From: JADFOB01 sp964651325
Lineage (GTDB): Bacteria; Planctomycetota; Phycisphaerae; UBA1845
DNA length: 11,274 bases
Direction: 5' to 3'
Assembly (NCBI GenBank): GCA_964651325.1
Contig: CAZYXP010000124.1
Span: forward strand, 1-11,274
This document shows, in pieces, positions 1 through 6,927 of the stretch (position 1 is the first letter of the stretch; each line of letters begins with the position of its first letter). A program made the position numbers and the translations under genes. The notes beneath the pieces were generated by a model. That model saw nothing but the letters and a program-made list of their open reading frames with translations. It searched no databases and was not told the origin of the DNA.

Positions 1-1023
1 ATCCCGGTTGGTGGCGATCCAGTCGATTTTCTTACGCAACATCTGAAGCACGCGAAAACCCTCCCATCGACCGACCGAGCCGGTTTCCGCCATGGGGGGG
101 ACGCATTCCGCGATCAACGCCTCGCACATCAGGTCCGCAATACACTTGAATTCCCGCTCTGCCAGCCGATGCAAGCTTCGGTAGCCCTCAAGAAACTCCG
201 AGTATCGGTGCAGGTCGAGTTCTGCTGGCCAGGAGGCGACGTCTCCCCCGGCGCACATCGAAAACTGCAACGCGCCGTTGGCGACGTCGACCACCTTCGT
301 AGACCAACGCACAGAGTCATAGTCAATCACCGCGGCCACCACCGACCGCCGATACAAGAGATTTCCCGGATGCCAGTCGCTGTGAATCACGCAGGGCTCA
401 AGTTCGCGAAACCCAAACCCGTTGACCCGGTTCGACGCATCATCGTAGGCGGCGAGTAGCCACTTGACCAAGTCGTTTAGTTCCGTTTCATTGCCAACCA
501 GGCTGTCGTGCAGGCTGATTTTGGGGGCCAGACAGCACAACCCGGTACGCACGCCGGGTGCGTCGTGGTAATCACCATGCGGTTCGGGGCGTCGAGCCGA
601 GGGACTGAATCGCTCGGTGGCCAGGTGAAACCTCGCGAGCATCGCGCCGGCGCTGTACGCTTGGGCGGGCGTTTTCTCAAACGCGTGGCCGGGCACGAAG
701 GTAAACATTTCGTAAATCTGCCCGCCGAGCTGAAGAAAGGTATGCTGCTGCTCGCGCGGCACCGCCAGTTTGGCTACCGGGAATTCAAACGCGGCCAGAC
801 TCTGCTGCACGCGATGGGCGAAGTGAACGCGATCCGGTTCGGCACGTTTGATCGAGCGTCGCTTGAGCAGGAATTTTCCCCGCTCGCAAACGATGCCCAC
901 CTTAGGGCTTTGCCGCGATCCCCGGTTGAAGTCCGTAACCGATTCGATCACGCCCAAGTCGTAATGGCTCAGGACAACCGCAAGCTCGGATTTGTCAAAC
1001 GCGGCTCGCTGGGATGATGACAA
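1..1023 (-). CDS. APH-fold phosphotransferase (homoserine kinase II / aminoglycoside phosphotransferase superfamily), 3' end cut by window
   Basis: Reading the minus strand from 1023 gives 341 uninterrupted codons that are still open at base 1, so the C-terminus is missing, probably by only a few residues for this family. The protein has the Brenner-type catalytic loop H-S-D-W-H-P-G-N at residues 214-221 (catalytic Asp216, metal-binding Asn221). The I-D-Y-D segment at 233-236 stands in for the kinase DFG motif, and Lys54 in F-L-L-K-R is a candidate ATP-contacting lysine. These features define the APH/choline kinase/homoserine kinase II fold, which moves ATP gamma-phosphate to a small hydroxylated substrate; the substrate cannot be told from sequence. 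No ATG is available: the frame is closed by a TGA at about 1059, and the only usable start is TTG at 1023, preceded by GAGGGA six bases upstream. It is divergent from the HD gene. No resistance role is implied. Confidence 0.85.
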   Translation of the reverse strand, partial: MSSSQRAAFDKSELAVVLSHYDLGVIESVTDFNRGSRQSPKVGIVCERGKFLLKRRSIKRAEPDRVHFAHRVQQSLAAFEFPVAKLAVPREQQHTFLQLGGQIYEMFTFVPGHAFEKTPAQAYSAGAMLARFHLATERFSPSARRPEPHGDYHDAPGVRTGLCCLAPKISLHDSLVGNETELNDLVKWLLAAYDDASNRVNGFGFRELEPCVIHSDWHPGNLLYRRSVVAAVIDYDSVRWSTKVVDVANGALQFSMCAGGDVASWPAELDLHRYSEFLEGYRSLHRLAEREFKCIADLMCEALIAECVPPMAETGSVGRWEGFRVLQMLRKKIDWIATNRD

Positions 1024-1121
1024 TGAGCGTCCCTCGAAAGACCATGTGCCCGAACCTCATGCTGCTATCCGATCATAGGCCCGACTTTGATCAGGTCAAA
1101 GAAATACGCGGATCGCCTATT

Positions 1122-1183
1122 TGTAGCCTAGCCGCCCTCGGCTGGCCTGTTGAGCACACACAGCGGAGGGCCGCTGTGCTACA
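1122..1183. repeat. Compound palindromic element with TGTAGC...GCTACA ends
   Basis: Six-base inverted ends, TGTAGC at 1122-1127 and GCTACA at 1178-1183, enclose two hairpins. The first is AGCCG-CCCT-CGGCT (1130-1143). The second is a perfect 8-bp stem CACAGCGG-AGGG-CCGCTGTG (1159-1178). Both loops are four bases and are complementary in sense (CCCT and AGGG). The second stem shares G1178 with the outer stem, so the two compete at one base pair. It resembles a dispersed intergenic repeat or cruciform element rather than a terminator, since no T-tract follows either stem. Confidence 0.55.
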
Positions 1184-1192
1184 CACCACCCC

Positions 1193-1224
1193 ATCGATTG
1201 GGCCACACGGCCCATTCAATCGAT
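1193..1224. repeat. Long imperfect hairpin
   Basis: ATCGATT (1193-1199) pairs with AATCGAT (1218-1224), and the inner arms TGGGCC (1199-1204) and GGCCCA (1209-1214) close on an ACAC loop. The arms are separated by a three-base bulge (1215-1217). The result is about 12 base pairs in 32 bases, on either strand. No T-run follows, so an intrinsic terminator is unlikely. It lies midway between the divergent starts and could be part of an operator or a dispersed repeat. Confidence 0.5.
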
Positions 1225-1350
1225 TCAGCGTCGACGGGGCAACAGCGCTTGCCCGACGGTCCACCAACCAGTAATCTGGGCCGTCGATTGGGCGCCGGGC
1301 CGGTTCACCGGCGGCATGCCCTTGCCATGATTCCTTGAGAACATTATTCC

Positions 1351-1926
1351 ATGACCATGAATCGTCAAGAAGCCTTTAGCATCCTCAACGAGTACACCAA
1401 GAGTCCCGCGTTGATCCGTCATGGTCTGTGCGTGGAGACGACGATGAGGCACTATGCGCGGCTCGCGGGCGCCGACGCCGATCAATGGGGTCTTGCCGGC
1501 CTGCTGCACGACTTTGATTACGAGCGATGGGCTCAACCGCCAGACCACACGCGCCAAGGCGCCAAGATCCTGCGCGATGCCGGATGTGATGAAGAAATCA
1601 TCAGGGCGATTCTCTCGCACGTCCCGTGGAATCTCGAAGACACGCCTCGCGACCGCCCCATCCGCAAGACGCTCTTCGCCGTGGATGAACTATCGGGGTT
1701 CATCGTGGCGGCCGCGCAGGTGCGACCCGATCGGCTGGTCGGGATGAAACCCAAGAGCATCATCAAAAAGCTTAAGCAGAAATCGTTCGCGGCGGCCGTG
1801 TCCCGTGAGGACATTCACGAAGGGGCGGAATTGATCGGGATTCCGCTGGGCGATCACATTACCAACTGCATCGCGGCCATTGCCGAAATCGCCGGTGAAA
1901 TCGAATTGCTGCCGGAAGCGCCGTAG
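1351..1926 (+). CDS. HD-superfamily predicted hydrolase
   Basis: This 191-residue protein has the layout of the small HD/HDIG predicted-hydrolase group, close to the family described as COG2316-like. Metal-ligand candidates are His24 (R-H-G), the His53-Asp54 doublet in L-L-H-D-F-D-Y-E, His90 (L-S-H-V) and Asp112 (A-V-D-E-L), in the usual H...HD...D order. HD proteins are metal-dependent phosphohydrolases acting on nucleotides or phosphoesters; the substrate of this subgroup is not known to me. The length matches the family with no extra domain. Two ATGs (1351 and 1357) are possible. The first is used here; a weak purine run (TTGAGA) lies about 11 bases upstream. It is the only plus-strand gene in the window and converges on the dehydrogenase gene 130 bp away. 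Palindromic elements with TGTAG...CTACA ends sit on both sides. Confidence 0.88.
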   Translation: MTMNRQEAFSILNEYTKSPALIRHGLCVETTMRHYARLAGADADQWGLAGLLHDFDYERWAQPPDHTRQGAKILRDAGCDEEIIRAILSHVPWNLEDTPRDRPIRKTLFAVDELSGFIVAAAQVRPDRLVGMKPKSIIKKLKQKSFAAAVSREDIHEGAELIGIPLGDHITNCIAAIAEIAGEIELLPEAP

Positions 1927-1935
1927 GACTCGATA

Positions 1936-1991
1936 TGTAGGCCGCAACATCGGCCAATGCAGTATGAACGGTAAGGGATATCGGCCCTACA
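1936..1991. repeat. TGTAGG...CCTACA inverted-repeat element between convergent genes
   Basis: TGTAGG-CCG (1936-1944) and CGG-CCCTACA (1982-1991) form a nine-pair stem with one bulged base around a 37-base interior. An alternative inner hairpin, GGCCG-caacat-CGGCC, occupies 1940-1955. The element starts nine bases past the HD stop codon and ends 65 bases from the dehydrogenase stop, so it could end transcription from either side. It lacks a T-tract, and its TGTAG...CTACA ends match the element at 1122-1183, which favours a dispersed repeat. Confidence 0.5.
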
Positions 1992-2005
1992 CCAACACTT
2001 CCCCT

Positions 2006-2033
2006 GCGGCATGGCGCTTCCCCAGCGGCATGG
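2006..2033. repeat. Short direct repeat GCGGCATGG
   Basis: The 9-mer GCGGCATGG occurs at 2006-2014 and again at 2025-2033, 19 bases apart start to start, in the convergent gap just beyond the dehydrogenase stop codon. No function can be assigned. Confidence 0.4.
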
Positions 2034-2056
2034 TGCCGGTGCCACATACGCGGGCG

Positions 2057-2761
2057 TTATTTTTGAACCATGATCGTCTGACCGGAGGCATACCGGCATT
2101 CCGGCAGCGAAAGCTGAAACACCATATCGGCAACATCCATCGGATCGAGCGTTTGGTCCGCCGGGAAATCGGGAAACGCCTCACGCAGCATCTTCGTTTC
2201 CACCGCGCCGGGCGCAACCGCGAACACCCGAATACCCAGTGGACGGCCTTCGTCGGCCAACCCCTTCGACCAAATGTTCACCCAAGCCTTCGTGCCGCCG
2301 TACGCGACAAGACCCGGGAACGGATCCACCGAGGCAGCCGAAGAAATATTGACGATCACGCCGTCTTGCTGCTTCTTGAACGCCGGCCACACCGCCCGGC
2401 ACGTCAGGTAAACGCCGCGCACATTCACAGACAACATCCGATCCAGATCGTCCGGGGTCAACGCCTCGACCCCGGCCACAGGCGCCACACCCGCACAGTT
2501 GATCAGCGCGTCGATGCGACCATGCTCCGCGACCGTATGCTCGATGGCCGCGCTGACGGCGGAAAGGTCGGTCACGTCGGCCGCGCGGATCGCACAGCGA
2601 CCGCTCTCACCGGAAACGATCGAGGCCGTCTCTTCCAAATCGCCTTGAGTGCGCGAAATCGCCACGACCTGCCAGCCCGACTGCGCGAACTTGCGGCAGA
2701 CCGCCCGACCGATCCCGCGACCGCCGCCCGTCACCACAACAACGGATGCTCGCTTTTCCAT
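2057..2761 (-). CDS. Short-chain dehydrogenase/reductase (classical SDR)
   Basis: The 234-residue product is a complete classical SDR, an NAD(P)-dependent oxidoreductase of the FabG type. Visible motifs are the cofactor-binding T-G-G-G-R-G-I-G at 11-18, Asp62-Val63 before the adenine pocket, N-C-A-G at 88-91, Asn113 on helix 4, catalytic Ser141 in N-I-S-S, and the Tyr154...Lys158 pair (Y-G-G-T-K). Arg37 after strand 2 hints at NADP preference. The specific substrate is unknown; there are no fatty-acid synthase genes beside it, so fabG is not assigned. The frame extends to a GTG at 2773, but ATG at 2761 is preferred because GGAG lies six bases upstream and overlaps that GTG. The start is 29 bases after the YgfZ stop codon, so the two genes are probably co-transcribed. 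Confidence 0.9.
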   Translation of the reverse strand: MEKRASVVVVTGGGRGIGRAVCRKFAQSGWQVVAISRTQGDLEETASIVSGESGRCAIRAADVTDLSAVSAAIEHTVAEHGRIDALINCAGVAPVAGVEALTPDDLDRMLSVNVRGVYLTCRAVWPAFKKQQDGVIVNISSAASVDPFPGLVAYGGTKAWVNIWSKGLADEGRPLGIRVFAVAPGAVETKMLREAFPDFPADQTLDPMDVADMVFQLSLPECRYASGQTIMVQK

Positions 2762-2790
2762 GGTTTTCTCCACTTACAGCCCGCTGGACC

Positions 2791-3867
2791 TCATCGAGCA
2801 AACGGCAGCGAGCTAACCGTCGCCGCCATGTCGATTTCCTCGGACACGATCCGCAGCACCTTGCCGGGTTCCGCGTAATCGGCCTTGACGTAGGCCAGCG
2901 CGATCGGCTGGCCGATCCCGATGCTTTGACACGCGCTCGTCACCGACCCGACCGTCTGTTCCGCGCCAAGTACCGGTGCGCCCGCCAGGGGCACTCGATC
3001 ATCAGAAACCACCAATCCGACCAGCTTTCGGGCGACCACGCCGCGCGAGCGCATGCGCTCGATCACCTCCTGACCGATGTAGCAGCCTTTGTTCGTATTC
3101 ACCGCCCGATCGACCTGCCCCGTTTCACCGGGGAGGGCTGCCTCTGTGATTTCGCACCCGCTGCGCGGGATTCCCGCTTCGATGCGTTGAATCTCAACGG
3201 CATCGGAACCCACCGGCATCGCACCGCCCTCGTCCGTCAACGCGGTCCAAACACCCGGCGTTTGATCGGCCTCCACCAGCAACTCCACCGCCCACGACCC
3301 GCAAAAATCGGTCCGCACCAGCACCATCGCCGCCCCACCGATCTCGATCGTCGTTGACTCCAACAAAGGCAGATTGCCCGCGTTGGATAGGCCGTGTTGC
3401 TCGAGCACACGCTGAGACGCCGCCCCAATCAGAGCAAATCGAATGAACCGGTCGCCCAAATCGGCAACCACGACATCCTCCATCACCGTGTACTTGTCGA
3501 AGTGCGTCATCGCGGTATCGGCGAACGTGCGGTCCACGTCAACCCAGATCGACTCCGGCCGGATCAGAACATTTGCATCGAACAAAATGCGGCCGGGCGC
3601 ATTGCAGACAAAAACATAGTTGCCCTGCCCGGATGAAAGCGTCTTGACCTGGTTCGTCGTGATGTTGTGCAACCACGAGGCCCGGTCGGCGCCGGTGATT
3701 TCAAGGATCGACCGCTGGGACCGATAGGCGATCGCCGGGCCGAGCCGTAAAGCGGCATGTTCCTCGGCCGCGGCCGAATAACACGCCACGCCACCCGCTG
3801 CGTCGCGAACGAGTGATGAGCCGGACTCTTCGATTTTGCCTTGGATGAACTCAGACCACAATGACAT
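2791..3867 (-). CDS. ygfZ: YgfZ/GcvT-like folate-binding protein
   Basis: This 358-residue protein belongs to the YgfZ family, paralogues of the glycine-cleavage T-protein that bind folate and support assembly or repair of some iron-sulfur proteins. The diagnostic signature K-G-C-Y-I-G-Q-E is intact at residues 260-267, including the essential cysteine at 262. The N-terminal part carries a GcvT-like folate domain, with G-A-D-R-A-S-W-L-H-N near 59-68 and the Q-G-N-Y-V-F segment near 81-86. A beta-barrel C-terminal part follows the signature (about 280-345). The open frame extends 20 codons upstream to a TTG at 3927, but that stretch is cysteine-containing and unlike the family. ATG at 3867 is chosen, with GTGAG seven bases upstream. 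It heads a probable two-gene unit with the dehydrogenase. Confidence 0.9.
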   Translation of the reverse strand: MSLWSEFIQGKIEESGSSLVRDAAGGVACYSAAAEEHAALRLGPAIAYRSQRSILEITGADRASWLHNITTNQVKTLSSGQGNYVFVCNAPGRILFDANVLIRPESIWVDVDRTFADTAMTHFDKYTVMEDVVVADLGDRFIRFALIGAASQRVLEQHGLSNAGNLPLLESTTIEIGGAAMVLVRTDFCGSWAVELLVEADQTPGVWTALTDEGGAMPVGSDAVEIQRIEAGIPRSGCEITEAALPGETGQVDRAVNTNKGCYIGQEVIERMRSRGVVARKLVGLVVSDDRVPLAGAPVLGAEQTVGSVTSACQSIGIGQPIALAYVKADYAEPGKVLRIVSEEIDMAATVSSLPFAR

Positions 3868-3940
3868 TGTTGACTCACATACGCCGATGATTCGACCGCA
3901 CGAATAGACCTCAAGGCGAGCGTCCAAGAACGAGCATCAT

Positions 3941-3963
3941 GCGGCGCCGCCACAGGAACGTTC
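3941..3963. repeat. Two short perfect palindromes upstream of ygfZ
   Basis: GCGGCGCCGC (3941-3950) is a perfect 10-bp palindrome and GAACGTTC (3956-3963) a perfect 8-bp one, in the 124-bp gap between the propeller lipoprotein stop and the ygfZ start. They could be regulator binding sites, but in GC-rich DNA such sequences arise easily. No clear promoter was found beside them. Confidence 0.3.
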
Positions 3964-3991
3964 AACCTCCCAACTTCGATTCTCGACCGAA

Positions 3992-5311
3992 CTACGGCAA
4001 CTGAACCGCCATGATGCTTCTCTTGTCCCGCAGGTACACCTTGTCGCCTACGACGGTCGGCACCGTCCACGCCGGCTCTTCGAGGAGCTTGGCCTGGGCA
4101 TGAAGGGTGATTCCGTCTTGGGTGGCCGTGGCCAGCATCAGGCTGCCCTTTTCGTCGAGCATGACCAGCTTGTCGGCGGTCCCAACGGGCTTCGCTTTGG
4201 CCATCCCGCGCTCTTTCCAAACGATTTTTCCGGTGCGAATATCGATCGCCTGAACCATGTCAATGTTTCCACCGGCCGCGCCGCAAAGAAGCGTTCCCAC
4301 CAGCACCGGATTGCTCAGGTTCGGCTTAATCTTTCGATTGCTCCACACCTCTTCCGGTTCGATGCGGTCGCCATGGCGAACGAGCCGAACCGCACGCGCG
4401 CCGGCATCCCCGCCGACCGCGAAGAAGAGGATGTTGCCTGGGCACCAGATGGGCGTGACGATGCTCGTATTGAAGCGATTCTTGTGCGCCAAACTCCAAT
4501 GCACGCGTCCATCTTTCGGAGACAGCCCTACGATCTCCCCTTCCATGTAGGCGATTAGATGATCCTCACCTTCGACGTTGACGATGATGGGCGAGGAATA
4601 GCTGCACGGCAGATCGGTGCTCTTCCATGCCAGCGCCCCGGTCTCCTGATCAAACGCCACAACGCCTTGCCCTTCGCCTCCAACGAGCACAATTACCTTG
4701 TCCTCGTATGCGACCGGGCTGACGGCATAACCAAAATGCAGGAGGGTACCTTTCATGTCGTGGAACAGGCTTTTTCGCCACAGCATCCGACCCGTGCCAG
4801 AGTCGAGGCAGTGCATGATGCCCGTGTATCCGACGGTAAAGAGCCGGCCGTTCGCCAGGAGCGGCGTGCTGTTGGGTCCGAACCCGAATTGCGTGGGACG
4901 GGGTTCTTTCGTATCAGCGGCGCCAAACGGGGCGTCGTACGCGAATGACCATTTCGTGCGACCCGTCGCGGCATTGATGGCAATCACGGTTTCCTGCTCG
5001 TACTCGGGAGGGGCAACCGGCCCTTGTTCGCCCTCACCCTCGGCCGCCGGCACCGTCCCTTTGCGGTACATCGTATACAGTGTCTTCCCGTCGCTCAGGA
5101 TCGAGGCGTATCCGTCCCCCAAGTCTCGCTTCCAGAGCGTGGTCGGACCGGATTCGGGCCAACTCGACGATAGACCCGACGCCGTCGTCGTAAAGTCGCG
5201 ATTCGGCCCGCCCCACTGCGTCCATCGTTCACCGGAGGCGGCGCAGCCGCACACAATCAGCAAACCCATCCCCACGCAACCGTATCGAATCCCATTGTTC
5301 ATTTTTGCCAT
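3992..5311 (-). CDS. PQQ-like beta-propeller repeat lipoprotein
   Basis: The 439-residue product begins with a short basic region, a hydrophobic stretch (about 12-20) and a lipobox-like V-C-G-C at 20-23, so it is probably exported and lipidated at Cys23. After W-T-Q-W-G-G-P-N-R at 30-38, it is built of repeated blades ending in T-G-x-x-x-W signatures such as A-T-G-R-T-K-W, G-T-G-R-M-L-W, E-T-G-A-L-A-W and R-T-G-K-I-V-W. This is the PQQ-enzyme/BamB-type propeller. No quinoprotein dehydrogenase active-site motif is evident, so a binding or scaffold role is more likely than catalysis; the partner is unknown. The frame is open to 5386, but that extension is basic and unlike a signal peptide; ATG 5311 puts the signal at the N-terminus. 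GAGGA sits about 14 bases upstream and AGGG nearer, so the ribosome site is only moderate. Confidence 0.85.
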   Translation of the reverse strand: MAKMNNGIRYGCVGMGLLIVCGCAASGERWTQWGGPNRDFTTTASGLSSSWPESGPTTLWKRDLGDGYASILSDGKTLYTMYRKGTVPAAEGEGEQGPVAPPEYEQETVIAINAATGRTKWSFAYDAPFGAADTKEPRPTQFGFGPNSTPLLANGRLFTVGYTGIMHCLDSGTGRMLWRKSLFHDMKGTLLHFGYAVSPVAYEDKVIVLVGGEGQGVVAFDQETGALAWKSTDLPCSYSSPIIVNVEGEDHLIAYMEGEIVGLSPKDGRVHWSLAHKNRFNTSIVTPIWCPGNILFFAVGGDAGARAVRLVRHGDRIEPEEVWSNRKIKPNLSNPVLVGTLLCGAAGGNIDMVQAIDIRTGKIVWKERGMAKAKPVGTADKLVMLDEKGSLMLATATQDGITLHAQAKLLEEPAWTVPTVVGDKVYLRDKRSIMAVQLP

Positions 5312-5476
5312 GGCCCTATCTTCCTCTTTGTCCCTTGTTGCATCCGCCGAACCAAATCCAAACGTGGCCCTGCACGGTGCCCGCAACCCTTCCGGCGGAA
5401 TGGGTACGCCGACTCAGAGCCGCTGGCGCTAGCCTGCGGACCTCTGCCGCCAGCCAGCGAACCTGCGCGGCAGGAT

Positions 5477-5542
5477 GTCACCAGGCTTGCGCCAGGTGCT
5501 CTGAAAAGAGGTCACCGGGCTTGCGCCCAGTGCCCTGAAAAG
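5477..5542. repeat. Two tandem palindromic 32-base repeat units (REP-like)
   Basis: Units at 5477-5508 and 5511-5542 are 28/32 identical with a 34-base period. Each contains a 20-base hairpin core (CACC...GGTG or CACC...AGTG type) around the same six-base loop CTTGCG, followed by a GAAAAG tail. The single mismatch is at a different stem position in each copy: A-A at pair five in the first, C-A at pair four in the second. Both therefore keep six of seven pairs. This is the pattern of a dispersed REP-like element rather than a terminator. Confidence 0.6.
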
Positions 5543-5553
5543 TGCGCGGGGGC

Positions 5554-5574
5554 CCCATGTCCTTGGGACGTGGG
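5554..5574. repeat. Nine-pair hairpin
   Basis: CCCATGTCC (5554-5562) and GGACGTGGG (5566-5574) pair across a three-base loop, with one T-G wobble on the plus strand; on the minus strand that pair becomes a C-A mismatch. It lies about 150 bases past the second propeller stop codon. No T-run follows on either strand. Confidence 0.4.
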
Positions 5575-5621
5575 AAGCCCGATGATCCACGCTCGGCTTC
5601 GTAGTCTAACGGGTCTGCCTA

Positions 5622-5649
5622 GGACTTACGACCTTCGACCTTTGACTTT
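5622..5649. repeat. Heptamer tandem repeat, four units
   Basis: Four 7-base units follow without gaps: GGACTTA, CGACCTT, CGACCTT and TGACTTT, with consensus Y-GAC-Y-TT. On the minus strand they read as AAAGTCA, AAGGTCG, AAGGTCG and TAAGTCC. The repeat lies 73 bases past the second propeller stop codon. Degenerate 7-bp tandem repeats are known in intergenic DNA of several bacterial groups; their role is unclear. Confidence 0.55.
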
Positions 5650-5721
5650 CCACTCTCAACCCCTCGCCCCTAGGTGTTTTCTTGTCTCGGGGTTTGACGA
5701 CCACCTTCGGACCGCGAATCG

Positions 5722-6867
5722 CTACTTACCGGCGGCCTTCTCGACGGAATTGGCCCGACCGAAGCAATAAAGCACGCCATCGAGCGTGCCGATCACGAGA
5801 TGATTCCGCGCCACCGCCGCTGATGCCGTGATCGACGAGCCGGTTTCATACCGCCACAACCGCTTCCCGTCCTGCAAACCAAGCGCATAAAGCGTGCCGT
5901 CGGTCGAACCGATGAGCACGCGATCGCCCACAATCACCGGCGACGAATCCACGCGCCCCTTGGTGGCAAAGACCCATTTCAGCGTGCCCGATCGACGATC
6001 CAAGGCGCGAACGCGCTTATCCCGCCCGCCGAGGACCACCAGCTTGTCCGTCACAGCCGCCGACGACATGAAGGGGAACTGCCGCTCGGGATCGGAAAAA
6101 CGCCATGCCACCTTCCCGGCGCCGAAGTCGATGCCCAACACCTCATTGCCATAGGTTCCAACATACGCATTCGACCCGACAACCGCGGCCGAAGCGCCGG
6201 AAACCGATCCCATGGGAATCGCCCGGCGCTCTTTGCCGTCCTCCAGGTTCAGCACGTGCAGCAATTCGTCGCATCCGGCCGCAATCACGAACTCCCCGGC
6301 CACCGCCGGCGTCCCATGGACGCGCCCGCCCGTTTCAAACTTCCAGATCTGCGCGCCGTCCTTAAGATTCAGTGCATAAACAGATCCGTCGTACGACCCA
6401 AACACGATGCGATCCTTGCCGGAGTTCGCCGACGAGATGATCTGCCCCTCTGTCGCAAACGTCCACTTTTTCTTACCCGAAGCCGCATCCACCGCGTGCA
6501 GCACGCCCAGATCATCGCCGATGTAGACCGCGCCTCCGATCACCGACGGAGCCGATTGGATCATCTCCGGCTCGGTGTACTTCCATTTCAAGCGGCCCGA
6601 CGCCAGCTCTATGGCATAGAGAACGCCGTCCTCGCATCCGACGTACACGGTGTCTTTGACGATCACCGCCGATGCGGAGAACGCCTCATCGGCCTTAAAC
6701 CGCCAGAGCACCACAGGCTTTTCGGGAATCGAAGACGTAGCCACGCCGCGTTGCTCGGGGCCGCCCCGCCAATGCGGCCAGGCATCCGTGCTTTGGGCCG
6801 CAGCCCTATCCCGATTCGGCCCGGCCGCCGCCAAGTCGGCACACCACAACACGCCCACGAACAACAA
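5722..6867 (-). CDS. PQQ-like beta-propeller repeat protein, secreted (BamB-like)
   Basis: The product (381 residues from TTG 6867) is a regular beta-propeller with about seven blades. Blade ends carry G-x-x-x-W signatures: V-V-L-W-R-F, G-R-L-K-W-K-Y, G-K-K-K-W-T-F, G-A-Q-I-W-K-F, G-K-V-A-W-R-F, G-T-L-K-W-V-F and G-K-R-L-W-R-Y. A W-P-H-W-R-G-G-P segment opens the mature part. Like BamB it probably acts as a periplasmic scaffold; the partner is unknown. The start is unsettled. TTG 6867 has no good ribosome site and leaves a signal peptide without a basic end. Twelve more codons are open upstream, and an ATT at 6903, four bases after GGTGA, would give a typical signal peptide containing lysine and ending A-A-A. 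It follows the small membrane protein gene by 60 bases or fewer, so the two are probably one unit. Confidence 0.85.
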   Translation of the reverse strand: MLFVGVLWCADLAAAGPNRDRAAAQSTDAWPHWRGGPEQRGVATSSIPEKPVVLWRFKADEAFSASAVIVKDTVYVGCEDGVLYAIELASGRLKWKYTEPEMIQSAPSVIGGAVYIGDDLGVLHAVDAASGKKKWTFATEGQIISSANSGKDRIVFGSYDGSVYALNLKDGAQIWKFETGGRVHGTPAVAGEFVIAAGCDELLHVLNLEDGKERRAIPMGSVSGASAAVVGSNAYVGTYGNEVLGIDFGAGKVAWRFSDPERQFPFMSSAAVTDKLVVLGGRDKRVRALDRRSGTLKWVFATKGRVDSSPVIVGDRVLIGSTDGTLYALGLQDGKRLWRYETGSSITASAAVARNHLVIGTLDGVLYCFGRANSVEKAAGK

Positions 6868-6927
6868 CCCGACCGTAGCAAGATGTGCTTTTGGAATAGG
6901 AATGGGCTCACCCGATCATCGTTCGGC

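Larger units (their letters stand above)
1024..1350. other. Divergent intergenic region rich in palindromes
   Basis: This 327-bp gap between two divergent genes should hold both promoters, but I see no convincing -35/-10 pair on either strand. It contains a run of separate hairpin-forming sequences: CTTTGA/TCAAAG (1085-1101), a compound element at 1122-1183, a long imperfect stem at 1193-1224, GGGCAA/TTGCCC (1237-1254) and GCCGG/CCGGC around TTCA (1299-1312). The 9-mer CGATTGGGC occurs twice, near 1195 and 1285. Short open frames crossing it on the plus strand run through the palindromes and look non-coding. Confidence 0.6.
5312..5721. other. Repeat-rich intergenic region between the two propeller genes
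   Basis: This 410-bp gap separates the stop of one propeller gene from the start of the next on the same strand. It holds an imperfect hairpin CCGC...GCGG (5420-5439), CTGCCGC/GCGGCAG arms (5444-5450 and 5467-5473), two tandem 32-base palindromic units (5477-5542), a stem at 5554-5574 and a 7-bp tandem repeat (5622-5649). No T-tract-type terminator and no good promoter were seen for the downstream gene. The short plus-strand frame at 5570-5770 runs through these repeats and into the other gene and is not considered real. Confidence 0.6.

Noticed and set aside
508..1017. 169-codon plus-strand open frame
   Set aside because: It is antisense to the phosphotransferase gene, which carries an intact catalytic loop in the other direction.
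1014..1274. 86-codon plus-strand frame in the divergent gap
   Set aside because: It runs through several strong palindromes, overlaps the start of the phosphotransferase gene and has no convincing ribosome site or recognisable motif.
1321..1350. Possible promoter TTGCCA / CATTAT before the HD gene
   Set aside because: The spacing is only 14 bases and the second box would be almost at the start codon.
1880..2878. 332-codon plus-strand open frame
   Set aside because: It overlaps the end of the HD gene and the whole dehydrogenase in antisense; no domain motifs, whereas the opposite strand has a complete SDR.
5477..5542. Possible start of a CRISPR array
   Set aside because: The two repeats are only two bases apart with no spacer, and each is internally palindromic over most of its length.
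5570..5770. 66-codon plus-strand frame between the propeller genes
   Set aside because: It crosses the heptamer repeat and enters the propeller gene in antisense; it looks like a repeat-derived chance frame.
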